A stretch of DNA of 64,000 nucleotides from contig NZ_JABBJE010000007.1 of NCBI RefSeq assembly GCF_014218725.1, positions 1-64,000 on the forward strand. Reading direction: 5' to 3'. Both the position numbers and the translations under genes were made by a program. Below are positions 34,539 through 44,269 of this stretch, one piece after another (the first letter of the stretch is position 1; each line of letters starts with the position of its first letter). The notes below the pieces were generated by a model. That model did no database searches and was not told where the DNA came from. It worked only from the letters and a program-made list of their open reading frames with translations. This stretch comes from Brevundimonas huaxiensis. Its GTDB lineage: Bacteria; Pseudomonadota; Alphaproteobacteria; Caulobacterales; Caulobacteraceae.

Positions 34539-36608
34539 CTACCCCGCGATCTGCCCGAAGTCGGCGACCTGGCCCATGACGTCGCGGACCTGGCCCAGCA
34601 GCTTCAGGCGGTTTTCGCGTTCGGCGGGGATGTCGGAGTTGACCAGAACGTCTTCGAAGAAGCGGTCCACGGGCGCACGCAGGCGCGCCAGGGCCGTCAT
34701 GGCGGCGGCGAAGTCCTCGGCCTCCAGCGCGGCCTCGACGGCGGTGCGGGCGGCGCCAACGGCGAAGGCCAGGGTGGTCTCGGCCTCGGGCTGGTTCGGC
34801 AGGCCGGTCTGGACCATGCCGGTCGGCAGCGGGCCCTTCTTCTCCTCGGCGCGCAGGATGTTGGAGGCGCGCTTAAAGCCGGCCAGCAAATTGGCCCCGT
34901 CATCCGTGGCGAGGAAGGCGGCCAGCGCCTCAACCCGACGCACGATGCGGACGAGGTCGTCGTCTACTAAGCCTTCGCTGCCTTTGCGTGTCTCGATAAC
35001 AGCGTCGACCAAATCGTGTCTGGCTCCGCTGTCTCGCAAGATCACCTTCAAGCGATCAACAAGGAAGCGGATCAGCTCAAACCCTGGCCAAACGAAACCC
35101 CACGGATCAGCGCCAGGTTTCGAAAGATCAAAGAGACGGTCGAGCGACACCCGCACCCCATTCTCCAGCACCAACCGGATCACACCCAGCGCTGCTCTGC
35201 GCAGGGCGAACGGGTCCTTCGACCCCGTAGGCTTTTCGTCGATGGCGAAGAAGCCGACCAGGGTGTCCAGCTTGTCGGCCAGGGCGACGGCGACCGTGAC
35301 GGGCGCGGTCGGGACCGTGTCGGCGGGGCCCTGCGGTTTGTAGTGGTCGCGCACGGCGTCGGCGATCGCGTCGGAATGGCCGGCGAGACGGGCGTAATAG
35401 CCGCCCATGATCCCCTGCAGTTCCGGGAATTCGCTGACCATGCCTGACACGAGGTCGGCCTTGGACAGGCGGGCGGCGGTTTCGGCCTCGTCGGCGTCGG
35501 CGCCGACCAGCGGCGCGATTTCGCGCGCCAGGGCGGCGATGCGCTCGACGCGCTCGGCCAGGGTGCCCAATTTGGCGTGGAAGGTGACGCCAGACAGTTT
35601 GGCGTTCCAGGCGTCGAAGCCGACCTTCTGGTCCTCGTCCCAGAAGAAGCGGGCGTCGTTCAGGCGGGCGGACAGGACGCGGCTGTTGCCGGCGGCCAGG
35701 GCCTTGCCGCCGTCGGTCGCCTCGACATTGGCGACGACCAGGAAGTTGGGAGCCAGGCCATCCTTGGACGGATCGCGGACGGCGAAATACTTCTGGTGCA
35801 CCTTCATCGACAGGCGCACGACCTCGGGCGGCAGGGCCAGGAACTGCGGGTCCATGTCGCCCAGGATCGGGGTCGGCCATTCGGCCAGACCCGCCACCTC
35901 GTCCAGCAGGCCGTCGTCGTCGACCAGGGCCAGGCCGCGTGCGGCGCAGGCGGCCTTGGCCTGTTCCAGAATCCGCAGCTTGCGATCGGCGACGTCCAGC
36001 AGGACGAAGTTCTTTTCCAGTTGGGTGCGATAGTCGACGAAGTCGCTGACGCGCAGCAGCTCGCCCGAGCCGAGGAAGCGGTGCCCCTCGGTGATCGCGT
36101 CGCTCTGAATCCCGTCGATCTCGAACGGGACTACGTTGCCGTCGAACAGGCAGAGGATGCGCTTGATCGGACGCACCCAGCGCAGGGTTCCGGAACCCCA
36201 GCGCATCGATTTGGGCCAGGGGAAGGTGCGGACGACCTGATCGACCGCCTCGGCGACCAGATCGGTCGTGGCGCGGCCCTTGGACGACAGGACGGCGAAC
36301 AGGACGCCGTCGCGCTCGGTCAGTTGATCGCGTGTCAGGCCGGTCTTGCGCAGAAAGCCTTCCAGCGCCTGTTCCGGGGCGGAGGCGCGCGGCCCCTTGA
36401 CCTCTTCCTCGCGGTCCGGCGTGGCCGTGGGCAAGCCGTCGATGACCAGGGTCAGACGGCGCGGACCGGCATAGGTCGTCAGCGCCTCCCACGTCAGGCC
36501 GGCGGCCTTCAACCGGTCGGAGATCATCCGCTCCAGGTCGCGCGCGGCGCCCTGCTGCATCCGGGCGGGGATTTCTTCGGAGAAGATTTCGAGAAGAAGT
36601 TGGGGCAT
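34539..36608 (-). CDS. glyS: Glycyl-tRNA synthetase beta subunit
   Basis: A 689-residue subunit of the alpha2-beta2 glycyl-tRNA synthetase. The N-terminus PQLLLEIFSEEIPARMQQGA is characteristic, followed by LVIDGLPTATPDREEEVKGP, WPKSMRWGSGTLRWVRPIKR and the later GIMGGYYARLAGH. The C-terminal region (about 580-680) resembles the anticodon-binding domain. Its ATG overlaps the glyQ stop (TGATG), so both subunits are translated in a coupled way. Confidence 0.96.
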   Translation of the reverse strand: MPQLLLEIFSEEIPARMQQGAARDLERMISDRLKAAGLTWEALTTYAGPRRLTLVIDGLPTATPDREEEVKGPRASAPEQALEGFLRKTGLTRDQLTERDGVLFAVLSSKGRATTDLVAEAVDQVVRTFPWPKSMRWGSGTLRWVRPIKRILCLFDGNVVPFEIDGIQSDAITEGHRFLGSGELLRVSDFVDYRTQLEKNFVLLDVADRKLRILEQAKAACAARGLALVDDDGLLDEVAGLAEWPTPILGDMDPQFLALPPEVVRLSMKVHQKYFAVRDPSKDGLAPNFLVVANVEATDGGKALAAGNSRVLSARLNDARFFWDEDQKVGFDAWNAKLSGVTFHAKLGTLAERVERIAALAREIAPLVGADADEAETAARLSKADLVSGMVSEFPELQGIMGGYYARLAGHSDAIADAVRDHYKPQGPADTVPTAPVTVAVALADKLDTLVGFFAIDEKPTGSKDPFALRRAALGVIRLVLENGVRVSLDRLFDLSKPGADPWGFVWPGFELIRFLVDRLKVILRDSGARHDLVDAVIETRKGSEGLVDDDLVRIVRRVEALAAFLATDDGANLLAGFKRASNILRAEEKKGPLPTGMVQTGLPNQPEAETTLAFAVGAARTAVEAALEAEDFAAAMTALARLRAPVDRFFEDVLVNSDIPAERENRLKLLGQVRDVMGQVADFGQIAG

Positions 36609-37501
36609 CAGGCGGTTTTCCGCTCTTGTTCGACATAGGCGAGGGCGCAGGCTTTGCAGAGTTCGCGGATGCGGCCGATGTAGCTCTGGCGTTCGGCGAC
36701 GGCGATGGCGCCGCGGGCGTCCATGAGGTTGAACAGGTGGCTGGCTTTCAGCACCTGATCGTAGGCGGGCAGGACCAGCGGCTGATCCTGCGGCCCGCGC
36801 ATGTCCAGCAGGCGCTGGACCTCGCCCACCATGTCCTCGAACCGCCGCTTCAAACCGTCGACGTCATAGCCGTGGAAGTTGGCTTCCGACTGTTGCCGCT
36901 CGTTCTCCAGGAAGACCTCGCCATAGGTCAGCCCCTCCTTGGTGAACTTCAGATCATAGACGTTGTCCACGCCCTGCACATACATGGCCAGACGCTCCAG
37001 CCCGTAGGTCAGCTCGCCCGACACCACATCGACCTCGATGCCGCCGACGCCCTGGAAATAGGTGAACTGCGTCACCTCCATCCCGTCGCACCAGACCTCC
37101 CAGCCCAGGCCCCAGGCGCCGACGGTGGGGTTTTCCCAGTCGTCCTCGACGAAGCGGATGTCGTGCAGTTTCGGGTCGATGCCAATCGCCGCCAGCGAGC
37201 CGAGATACAGCTCCTGAAGGTCAGCCGGGTTCGGTTTGAGCAGAACCTGGTATTGGTAATAGTGTTGGAGGCGGTTGGGGTTTTCGCCATAGCGGCCGTC
37301 GCCGGGGCGGCGGCTGGGCTGGACATAGGCGGCCTTCCACGGCTTGGAGCCGAGCGCGCGCAGGACGGTGGCGGGGTGCAGCGTGCCGGCCCCGACCTCG
37401 ATGTCATAGGGCTGCAGGATGGCGCAGCCCTGCTCGCCCCAATAGCGGTGGAGCGTCAGGATCAGGTCCTGAAACGCGAGCGGCTCGGTCGAGGTGGTCA
37501 A
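36608..37501 (-). CDS. glyQ: Glycyl-tRNA synthetase alpha subunit
   Basis: A 297-residue class II synthetase catalytic subunit. It begins at [20 protein letters not shown] and contains [52 protein letters not shown] and [23 protein letters not shown] 37501 is chosen because the longer open frame (to 37570) would read through a terminator hairpin at 37525-37556 and lacks family homology. The ribosome site is weak. It forms an operon with glyS. Confidence 0.95.
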   Translation of the reverse strand: MTTSTEPLAFQDLILTLHRYWGEQGCAILQPYDIEVGAGTLHPATVLRALGSKPWKAAYVQPSRRPGDGRYGENPNRLQHYYQYQVLLKPNPADLQELYLGSLAAIGIDPKLHDIRFVEDDWENPTVGAWGLGWEVWCDGMEVTQFTYFQGVGGIEVDVVSGELTYGLERLAMYVQGVDNVYDLKFTKEGLTYGEVFLENERQQSEANFHGYDVDGLKRRFEDMVGEVQRLLDMRGPQDQPLVLPAYDQVLKASHLFNLMDARGAIAVAERQSYIGRIRELCKACALAYVEQERKTA

Positions 37502-37524
37502 ATCGGGCTCGTGGGGAGGGCTGC

Positions 37525-37556
37525 AAAAAAGACGGCGGACCATAGGGCCCGCCGCC
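37525..37556 (-). terminator. Intrinsic terminator of the fasciclin gene
   Basis: On the minus strand GGCGGCGGGCC pairs with GGTCCGCCGTC (11 pairs including two G-U), with a four-base loop, and is followed directly by six T. It lies 45 bases after the stop at 37601 and before the start of glyQ. Confidence 0.85.
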
Positions 37557-37600
37557 TTCCGCTTCAACACGCTACCGAGCGAGCGCGTGGATGACCCTGA

Positions 37601-38494
37601 TCAGTTCGGGGTCGGCTTGGCTTCGGCCGCGCCGTCGGCGGCGGGATCAGCCGCATCGACCGGCGGGGTGGCAGGAGTATCGACCTGACCATCGGTACCA
37701 TCGGTCGGGTTGACGACCGGCGACGAGGACGTGGTCGTCGTCATCGCGGCGGGCTGACCGTTCGGCGCCGTCGGAGCCGGGGTCGCTTCAGCAGCCGGGG
37801 TCGCCTCGGCGGCCGGAGCGGCCTCGGCGGGCGCGGCGGCCTCTTCATCGCCCATGGCGGCCATGGAATTCGCCGGGTTCAGGACCTTGTCGATCGGGAA
37901 GATGGCGCCGTTCGAGGCATCCAGTTCCGCGCTGACGACGGTCGCGCCGTCAGCCTTGATGGCCGAACCCGTGCCGTCCAGCAGGACCTGGCTCTCGGCG
38001 GCCGTCTCTACGCCGCCCTTCTTGCCCATGATCTGGTCGGGCGTCACGTCGGCCACGATCACGTGATACAGCAGCAGTTGGCGCAGTTCGGCGGCGTTGG
38101 CCGGGTCCATCAGACGGGTACGCTCGGCCTCCGGCACGGCGGCGAAGGCGGCGTCGGTCGGGGCGAAGATCGAGATGGCCGGGCGGCTGGCCAGGGTGTC
38201 GGTCAGCTGGGCGGCGTCCAGCGCGGCCAGCAGGGTGGTGAACTGACCGCTGGCCTTCAGCTTGTCGACAACGGTTTCGCCAGCCACCGGCGTGGTGGCC
38301 TCGGCAGTCGTGGTCGTGGCGGCGGCGGCCTCAGCCGTCGGGGCCGGCGTCTGCGGCATGGCCGGATCGGTTTGCGGCATGGTCGCCGGGGCGGGCGTCG
38401 TCGTGGTGGCCGGGGCGGTCATGTCCTGAGCGAATGCGGGGGCGGCCATCAGGCTGACGACGGCGGTGGCGGCAAGCAGTTTTGCACGAAGCAT
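37601..38494 (-). CDS. Secreted fasciclin-domain protein
   Basis: A 297-residue precursor with a signal peptide cleaved after APAFA (about residue 22). A Thr/Pro/Ala-rich linker leads to one FAS1 domain at about residues 75 to 210 (FTTLLAALDAAQLTDTL, ISIFAPTDAAFAAVP, LLLYHVIVADV, GAIFPIDKVLNP). An Ala/Pro/Thr-rich low-complexity tail of about 85 residues follows. FAS1 proteins commonly take part in adhesion or the cell envelope. AAGGAAA precedes the ATG. A second FAS1 lipoprotein is encoded at 50314. Confidence 0.9.
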   Translation of the reverse strand: MLRAKLLAATAVVSLMAAPAFAQDMTAPATTTTPAPATMPQTDPAMPQTPAPTAEAAAATTTTAEATTPVAGETVVDKLKASGQFTTLLAALDAAQLTDTLASRPAISIFAPTDAAFAAVPEAERTRLMDPANAAELRQLLLYHVIVADVTPDQIMGKKGGVETAAESQVLLDGTGSAIKADGATVVSAELDASNGAIFPIDKVLNPANSMAAMGDEEAAAPAEAAPAAEATPAAEATPAPTAPNGQPAAMTTTTSSSPVVNPTDGTDGQVDTPATPPVDAADPAADGAAEAKPTPN

Positions 38495-38697
38495 GGCGAT
38501 TTCCTTTTTCCTGTTTGAGGATCGCCACGGGGGAGACAGCGACCCGTTCCAGACATCGGAACTGCCGACTCAAATCAGAACGCCGTGATCTGGTTCCGAG
38601 ATTTCGAAACAATGCGTAACGTTTGTGATGATCTGGGCGAGACCAGGGCGAAATCGCCGGTTTCGCAACCTGATCGCCGGTATTCGGCCACAAAGCT

Positions 38698-39576
38698 TCA
38701 GCGTTGCTGTACGGACAGCCTTGTTGCTTTGACCCAGGCCTCGGGATGTGCAGTAGACAAGGCGTGCGCAGCGGATCGGGCCGCGTCGTCGCTGGGATAC
38801 AAACCGAACAAAGTCGCGCCTGAGCCGGACATTCGCGTCAGGGCGATCTGGTCGGTCGCGGCCACCACCGACAGGGCCGCGCCGATCGCCGGCGTCAGGG
38901 CCAGCGCAGGCGCTTCAAGATCGTTGCGCTGGGCCGACAGCCAGTCGATGACGGCGCCGATCGACCAGTCCCGGGGCGGCGCGGGTCTGTCGGCCGCTCG
39001 CACCAGCCCTGCGTCGTAGGCCCGGTAGACGGCTCCGGTCGGCGAGGGGACGCCAGGGTTGAACAGCACGGCCGGCAGCGGCGGCAGGCGGGGTTCGTCG
39101 GTCAGCACGTCTCCCCTTCCCTCGGCCCAGGCCGTGCGCGTGCGCAGACACATCGGCCCGTCCGCGCCGACGACGCCCGCGACCGTCTCCAGCGCGGCGT
39201 CGTCGAGATCGAGCGCCAGGACGTCGCGCGCCAGCTTCAGCGCCGCGCCCGCATCGGACGATCCGCCGCCCAGCCCGGCCGCAATGGGCAGGCGCTTGTC
39301 CAGCGTGACCTTGAGCTTCGGCTCCGCGACGCCGCAGGCCTCGCCCAATCGACGCAGCGCGCGCAGGATCAGGTTGTCGCCCGTCGCGCCCAGCCTGGCG
39401 CCGAAAGGCCCGGCGACCGTCAGCGACAGACGATCCGCCGGCTCGACCGACACGCGATCTCCGACATCGGCGAACGCGACCAGGCTGGACAGCGGATGAT
39501 AGCCGTCAGCGTCCACCGCCCCGACGTGCAGGAACAGATTGATCTTGGCCGGCGCCAGGGCGGTCAGGGCGGGCAT
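38698..39576 (-). CDS. ispE: 4-diphosphocytidyl-2-C-methyl-D-erythritol kinase
   Basis: A 292-residue GHMP kinase of the MEP isoprenoid pathway. It opens with LAPAKINLFLHVGAVDADGY (the Lys and the His are conserved). The ATP-binding PIAAGLGGGSSDAGAAL lies near residue 95, and the C-terminal MSGSGATLFGLY is motif 3. It lies three bases downstream of the TPR gene and probably shares its transcript. Confidence 0.95.
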   Translation of the reverse strand: MPALTALAPAKINLFLHVGAVDADGYHPLSSLVAFADVGDRVSVEPADRLSLTVAGPFGARLGATGDNLILRALRRLGEACGVAEPKLKVTLDKRLPIAAGLGGGSSDAGAALKLARDVLALDLDDAALETVAGVVGADGPMCLRTRTAWAEGRGDVLTDEPRLPPLPAVLFNPGVPSPTGAVYRAYDAGLVRAADRPAPPRDWSIGAVIDWLSAQRNDLEAPALALTPAIGAALSVVAATDQIALTRMSGSGATLFGLYPSDDAARSAAHALSTAHPEAWVKATRLSVQQR

Positions 39577-39579
39577 GAC

Positions 39580-41457
39580 CTATTGCGCGACGCCCTGAGC
39601 GCTCGGCGCGTTGTCCAGCCCATTGGCGATCTTGCGTTCGACCTCGGCCCGGCGTTCGGGTTCGGGCTCCAGCACCAGGACGCGGTTCCACAGCCAGACG
39701 GCTTCGCGTTGACGGCCGACCTTCCAGTAGGCGTCGCCGAGGTGATCGTTGATCTCGGCGTTGGACGGCTCCTTGTCGACAGCCTCTTCCAGCGTGTTGA
39801 CGGCGGTTTCGTACTGGCCCTGTTTGAACTGCGCCCAGCCCAGCGAATCCTGGATGTTGCCGTTGTCGGGCTCCAGCGCATGGGCGCGGGCGATCATTTC
39901 GGCGCCTTCCTGCACCCGCAGTCCCTTATCGACCCAGAGATAGCCGAGGTAATTCAGCATATCGGCGTCGTTCGGCGCGGTCTGAAGCGCGGCCCACAGT
40001 TCGGCCTCGGCCTCGGGAACACGACCCAACGCCTCATAGGCGGCGCCGCGCAGGAAGTGAACGCTGGCGCCCTGATCGGCGGTGTTCAGAAGCGGCCCGT
40101 CCAGCAGCGCAAGCGCCTCGTCATGCTGTTTCAGCTGCATCAGTTGACCGGCCAAGACCAAGGCGATCTGCCGATCATCGGGGCTGGCGGCGGCGGCGCG
40201 GCGCAGTTCGGTGAGCGCCTCTTGCGACTGGCCGTCCTCTTCCAGCGCCACGGCCAGCTGAGCGCGAGCGGCGGCGTAGAGTTTTGGATCGGTGGTCCCG
40301 ACCCGCGACAGGGCGTTGCGGGCGGCGGATTTCAGACCGGCGCGAGAGAGCACCTGGGCCAGCTGATATTCCGTCTCGTCATCGTCGTGCAGGTTCTGGG
40401 CGAGGCGCAGATAGACGGCGGCGAACTCGTTGCCGCGCTCGGCCGAGGCCTGGGCGGCGGCGGTGATCAGGCCTTGGGCGGCGCCTTCGCGGAAGTCGGG
40501 CAAGGCAGGCGGGCGGCCGCCGTCCTTCAGCCGCTGCAACGCGCGGGCCACGCCCGGATCAACGGGCTGCACCGCCATGGCGGCTTCATACAAGACGACA
40601 GCGTCGTCGCGGCGACCGCGCCGTTCCAGAAACTCGCCATAGGGGCGTTTGAACAGGGCGCCGACGCCGGCGGCTTCGGAAGCGGTCTTCAGCTCGACCT
40701 CGGCCTCGGCATAGTCGCGACGTTTTTCCAGCAGGGCGGCGCGATTGATGCGGGCGAAGGCCAAGGTCAGGGGATCGCCGGCGGTCGGGACCGACTGAAG
40801 CGCCCGGGTCCAGTCGCCGGCTGCGGCAGCGATCCACGGCGCGACCAGCAGACCGGCGCGGGTGTGCGGGGCGCCGATGGGCTGACGGGCCAGTTCGGCG
40901 TTCGGCGTCCTGGCGTCGCCGCGCACGAAGTCCTGCACCAGACGCACCAGCCGTCCGCCCTCGACGAACGCCGGAGACGCTGTTGCATCCGTGGGGGCCA
41001 GGGCGGCGGCCACATCCAGATCGCCGGTCAGCAGGGCGGAGGTGAAGGCCTGTTCGCGCACGCGCGGCTGTTCCGGCGTCAGTCGTTCCGCCTGGGCCAG
41101 ATAGTCCGAGCCGGTCGCCCCCTCGCCCTGCATCAGGGCCAGCTTGCCGGCCAGATACAGACCATAGGCGCTGCGGCCTTCGGCGTTCGTCGGGATCGGC
41201 GCCCAGACGGACGGGATCGCCGGCGTCGCGGACGTGTCGGTGATGATGATGCGAGGATCGGGCGCGGCCTCGGTCGGCGCCTGAGCCGTTGCAGTCTGGC
41301 CCGGCGCCGTCTGGCCCGGCTCCAGGATGACGGCCGGCGGATGGGTCTCCGGCGTCGGGGCGGGCGGGGTCGTTTCCTGAGCCGAGGCGTGGCCGGCAAG
41401 CGCCACGGCGAGGACGGTCAGGGAGGCGGCGAACAGACGAGAACGGGAGGCGATCAT
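39580..41457 (-). CDS. Exported tetratricopeptide-repeat protein
   Basis: A 625-residue precursor with signal peptide (SRLFAASLTVLAVALAGHAS then AQ). A Pro/Thr-rich stretch follows, then many helical repeats matching TPR spacing in the C-terminal half (for example GASVHFLRGAAYEALGRVPE, IQDSLGWAQFKQGQYETAVN and INDHLGDAYWKVGRQREAVW). The ATG at 41457 is preferred because it opens the signal peptide; the frame runs further to 41673. It probably acts in the periplasm as a protein-protein scaffold. The function is not known. Confidence 0.88.
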   Translation of the reverse strand: MIASRSRLFAASLTVLAVALAGHASAQETTPPAPTPETHPPAVILEPGQTAPGQTATAQAPTEAAPDPRIIITDTSATPAIPSVWAPIPTNAEGRSAYGLYLAGKLALMQGEGATGSDYLAQAERLTPEQPRVREQAFTSALLTGDLDVAAALAPTDATASPAFVEGGRLVRLVQDFVRGDARTPNAELARQPIGAPHTRAGLLVAPWIAAAAGDWTRALQSVPTAGDPLTLAFARINRAALLEKRRDYAEAEVELKTASEAAGVGALFKRPYGEFLERRGRRDDAVVLYEAAMAVQPVDPGVARALQRLKDGGRPPALPDFREGAAQGLITAAAQASAERGNEFAAVYLRLAQNLHDDDETEYQLAQVLSRAGLKSAARNALSRVGTTDPKLYAAARAQLAVALEEDGQSQEALTELRRAAAASPDDRQIALVLAGQLMQLKQHDEALALLDGPLLNTADQGASVHFLRGAAYEALGRVPEAEAELWAALQTAPNDADMLNYLGYLWVDKGLRVQEGAEMIARAHALEPDNGNIQDSLGWAQFKQGQYETAVNTLEEAVDKEPSNAEINDHLGDAYWKVGRQREAVWLWNRVLVLEPEPERRAEVERKIANGLDNAPSAQGVAQ

Positions 41458-41521
41458 GCCCGGACCCTTCACGCTTTTGCAGCGGCGGGCAAGGGCGGAA
41501 CACCGCCCCTGCCCCGTTCCG

Positions 41522-43282
41522 TCACATGTTCGGATAGTTGGGACCGCCGCCACCCTCGGGCGTGGTCCAGACGATGTTCTGCGACGGATCCTTGATGTCG
41601 CAGGTTTTGCAGTGGACGCAGTTCTGGGCGTTGATGACGAAGCGCGGATCGGCCTTGGCCGCCTCGTCGCCATAGACGACCTCGTACACGCCCGCCGGGC
41701 AGTACAGCCTCGCCGGCTCGCCGTATTTGGGCAGGTTGACCCGGATCGGGATCGACGGATCCAGCAGCTTCAGGTGGGCCGGTTGGTCCTCGGCATGGTT
41801 GGTGTTGGAGATGAACACCGACGACAGCTTGTCGAACGACAGCTTGCCGTCCGGCTTCGGATAGGCGATCGCCTTGTGGTCGGCGGCCAGGCCGGTCGAG
41901 GCGGCGTCGGTCTTTTCGTGCTTCAGCGTCGGGATCGGCGACAGGCCGCCCAAGAGGGTGCGGCACCACATGTCGAACATGCCCAGCGCCCCGCCCAGCG
42001 TCGTGCCGAACTTGGACAGCAGGGGCTTGGCGTTGCGGACGACCGACAGCTCCTTATAGACCCAGCTCTTTTCGAAGGCGGTCTGGTATTCGACCAGTTC
42101 GTCGCCCGCGCGTCCGGCCTGAACGGCCTCGTAAGCGGCGTCGGCGGCCAGCATGCCGGTTTTCATGGCGTTGTGGCTGCCCTTGATGCGGGGCACGTTC
42201 ACGAAGCCGGCCGAACAGCCGATCAGCACGCCGCCGGGGAAGCTCAGCTTCGGGATCGACTGCAGGCCGCCTTCGGTGATGGCGCGCGCACCGTAGGAGA
42301 TGCGTGTTCCGCCCTCCAGGTGCTGGGCGATCTCGGGGTGGTGCTTGAAGCGCTGGAATTCGTCGAACGGCGACAGGAACGGGTTCTTGTAGTTCAGGTG
42401 AACCACATAGCCGACGGCCACATAGCGATCGCCGAAGTGATACAGGAAGCTGCCGCCGCCCGTCTTGTCGTCCAGCGGCCAGCCGGTCGTGTGCTGGACC
42501 AGGCCGGGCTGGTGCTTGTCGGCCGGAACCTGCCACAACTCTTTCAGACCGATGCCGTATTTCTGGGGCGACTTGCCGTCCTGAAGCTTGTGCTTGGCGA
42601 TGATGGTCTTGGCCAGGGAGCCGCGCACGCCCTCGGCGATGAAGACATATTTGCCGTGCAGTTCGATGCCGGGCTGGAAGTCGCCGGTCGGCTTGCCCTC
42701 GCGGTCGATGCCGAAGACGCCGGCGACGACGCCCTTCACCTGACCCGTCTCTTCTTCCCAGACGACGTGGCTGGCGGCCATGCCGGGATAGACCTCGACA
42801 CCCAGGGCCTCCGCCTGCTCGCCCAGCCAGCGCGTGACGTTGCCCAGCGAAGCGATGTAGCAGCCGTGATTGTGCATGAAGGGCGGCATCAGCGGCATCG
42901 GCAACGACGCCGACCCTTGCGGGCCCAACAGCAGGAACTTGTCCTTCGTGACCGGCGTCTCCAGCGGCGCGCCGCGTTCCTTCCAGTCGGGGAACAGTTC
43001 GTTCAGCGCCTTGGGATCGATGACCGCGCCCGACAGGATGTGACCGCCGACCTCGGCCGCCTTCTCCAAAACGGCGACGGTGATTTCCTTGCCGTCCTTT
43101 TCCGCGCGCTGCTTCAGGCGGATGGCCGCCGACAGGCCGGCCGGGCCGCCGCCGACGATCACGACATCATATTCCATGATCTCGCGTTCGACGCCGTTCA
43201 GCGCCTCCAGCGGCGGCAGATTGTCGATGATGGCTTCCTGACGGGCGTTCTCCGCGCCGCCTTCGATGGCGTCTTCGGCCAT
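41522..43282 (-). CDS. Electron transfer flavoprotein-ubiquinone oxidoreductase
   Basis: A 586-residue membrane-associated flavoprotein that passes electrons from ETF to ubiquinone during fatty-acid and amino-acid oxidation. The FAD site is VVIVGGGPAGLSAAIRLKQ near residue 35. GHILSGAVIDPKALNELFPDW and GCSAGFVNVPRIKGSHNAMK are family hallmarks. The 4Fe-4S cysteines lie in LYCPAGVYEV and NAQNCVHCKTCDIKDP. GGGGAAACC precedes the ATG at 43282. It is divergent from the glycosylase gene. Confidence 0.95.
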   Translation of the reverse strand: MAEDAIEGGAENARQEAIIDNLPPLEALNGVEREIMEYDVVIVGGGPAGLSAAIRLKQRAEKDGKEITVAVLEKAAEVGGHILSGAVIDPKALNELFPDWKERGAPLETPVTKDKFLLLGPQGSASLPMPLMPPFMHNHGCYIASLGNVTRWLGEQAEALGVEVYPGMAASHVVWEEETGQVKGVVAGVFGIDREGKPTGDFQPGIELHGKYVFIAEGVRGSLAKTIIAKHKLQDGKSPQKYGIGLKELWQVPADKHQPGLVQHTTGWPLDDKTGGGSFLYHFGDRYVAVGYVVHLNYKNPFLSPFDEFQRFKHHPEIAQHLEGGTRISYGARAITEGGLQSIPKLSFPGGVLIGCSAGFVNVPRIKGSHNAMKTGMLAADAAYEAVQAGRAGDELVEYQTAFEKSWVYKELSVVRNAKPLLSKFGTTLGGALGMFDMWCRTLLGGLSPIPTLKHEKTDAASTGLAADHKAIAYPKPDGKLSFDKLSSVFISNTNHAEDQPAHLKLLDPSIPIRVNLPKYGEPARLYCPAGVYEVVYGDEAAKADPRFVINAQNCVHCKTCDIKDPSQNIVWTTPEGGGGPNYPNM

Positions 43283-43372
43283 GGTTTCCCCTGAATCCCG
43301 GTTATCTGTGTGGTTATGCCGCTTATCGGAAGGTGACGCGAGGGCGGTCAAGGCTTATCGGTGGTTCGAGAC

Positions 43373-44185
43373 ATGAACGCGCAACCCCATGACATCGCTG
43401 CAGTCGAAAGCCTGCTCGCCTTCTGGCGGGATGCGGGGGTCGACGCCTGCTATGGCGATGCGCCCGTCGATCACACCCACATCGCCCCGCCGCCGGCCGT
43501 CAAGGCGGTGCAGAGGGCGACGGCCTCGGTCGTCATGCCCCTGGCCGGCGTCAACGCCGATGACGCCCTGGCCGAGGCGCGGCGGCTGGCCGCCGGCGCC
43601 GCGACGCTTCAGGATCTGGCGGCGGCGGTCGCGGCGTTCGAGGGTTGCCCGCTGCGCGGCATGGGCGCGACGCAATCGGTGTTCGGACGCGGCAACCCCA
43701 ACGCCTCGGTCCTGATTATCGGCGAAGGGCCCGGCGGGGACGAGGATCGGGCGGGGCAACCCTTCGTCGGCAAGGGCGGGCAATTGCTGGACCGGATGCT
43801 GGCGGCGGCGGGCCTGACCGACAAGGTCTTCATCACCAACACCGTCTTCTGGCGCCCGCCCGGCAACCGCACCCCCAGCCCGCAGGAACAGGCGGTGTGC
43901 GCGCCCTTCGTCGAGCGCGCCTTCGCCCTGCTGAAGCCGAGGGCCGTGCTGCTGCTGGGCGCAGCCTCGGCCAAGTCGGTGCTCGGCGCCGAGGAAGGCA
44001 TCATGAAGCTGCGCGGCGCCTGGAAGGAATGGCGCCTGCTGGAGGGGGCGGTGTCGGCACCCGTCATGCCGACCCTGCATCCCGCCTTTTTGCTACGTCA
44101 GCCGCAAGCCAAGCGGCAGGTGTGGAGCGATCTGCTTTCGCTGGCCGTTCGCCTTGAAACGGACTCGGTTGAAGAACAAGGCTAA
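43373..44185 (+). CDS. Family 4-like uracil-DNA glycosylase
   Basis: A 270-residue DNA-repair enzyme. Motif 1 is IIGEGPGGDEDRAGQPFVGK, the second conserved segment is ITNTVFWRPPGNRTP, and motif 2 is MPTLHPAFLLR. In family 4 enzymes four cysteines bind a 4Fe-4S cluster. Here only GCPLRG and QAVCAPF remain; Trp stands in FWRPPG where cluster-bearing members have Cys. An N-terminal extension of about 90 residues lacks homology known to me. GTG at 43361 is an alternative start. Removal of uracil from DNA is inferred. Confidence 0.85.
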   Translation: MNAQPHDIAAVESLLAFWRDAGVDACYGDAPVDHTHIAPPPAVKAVQRATASVVMPLAGVNADDALAEARRLAAGAATLQDLAAAVAAFEGCPLRGMGATQSVFGRGNPNASVLIIGEGPGGDEDRAGQPFVGKGGQLLDRMLAAAGLTDKVFITNTVFWRPPGNRTPSPQEQAVCAPFVERAFALLKPRAVLLLGAASAKSVLGAEEGIMKLRGAWKEWRLLEGAVSAPVMPTLHPAFLLRQPQAKRQVWSDLLSLAVRLETDSVEEQG

Positions 44186-44269
44186 TCGCGGCATGTTCGC
44201 ATGCTGACGACCGATCGCCATACGCGCGCCCGTAGCTTACGCGCGTCGCCAACGAGGGGGCCGCCGCTT

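Noticed and set aside
39496..41595. A 699-codon plus-strand frame
   Set aside because: It is antisense to the TPR protein gene, with a Gly/Arg/Gln-rich composition typical of shadow frames.
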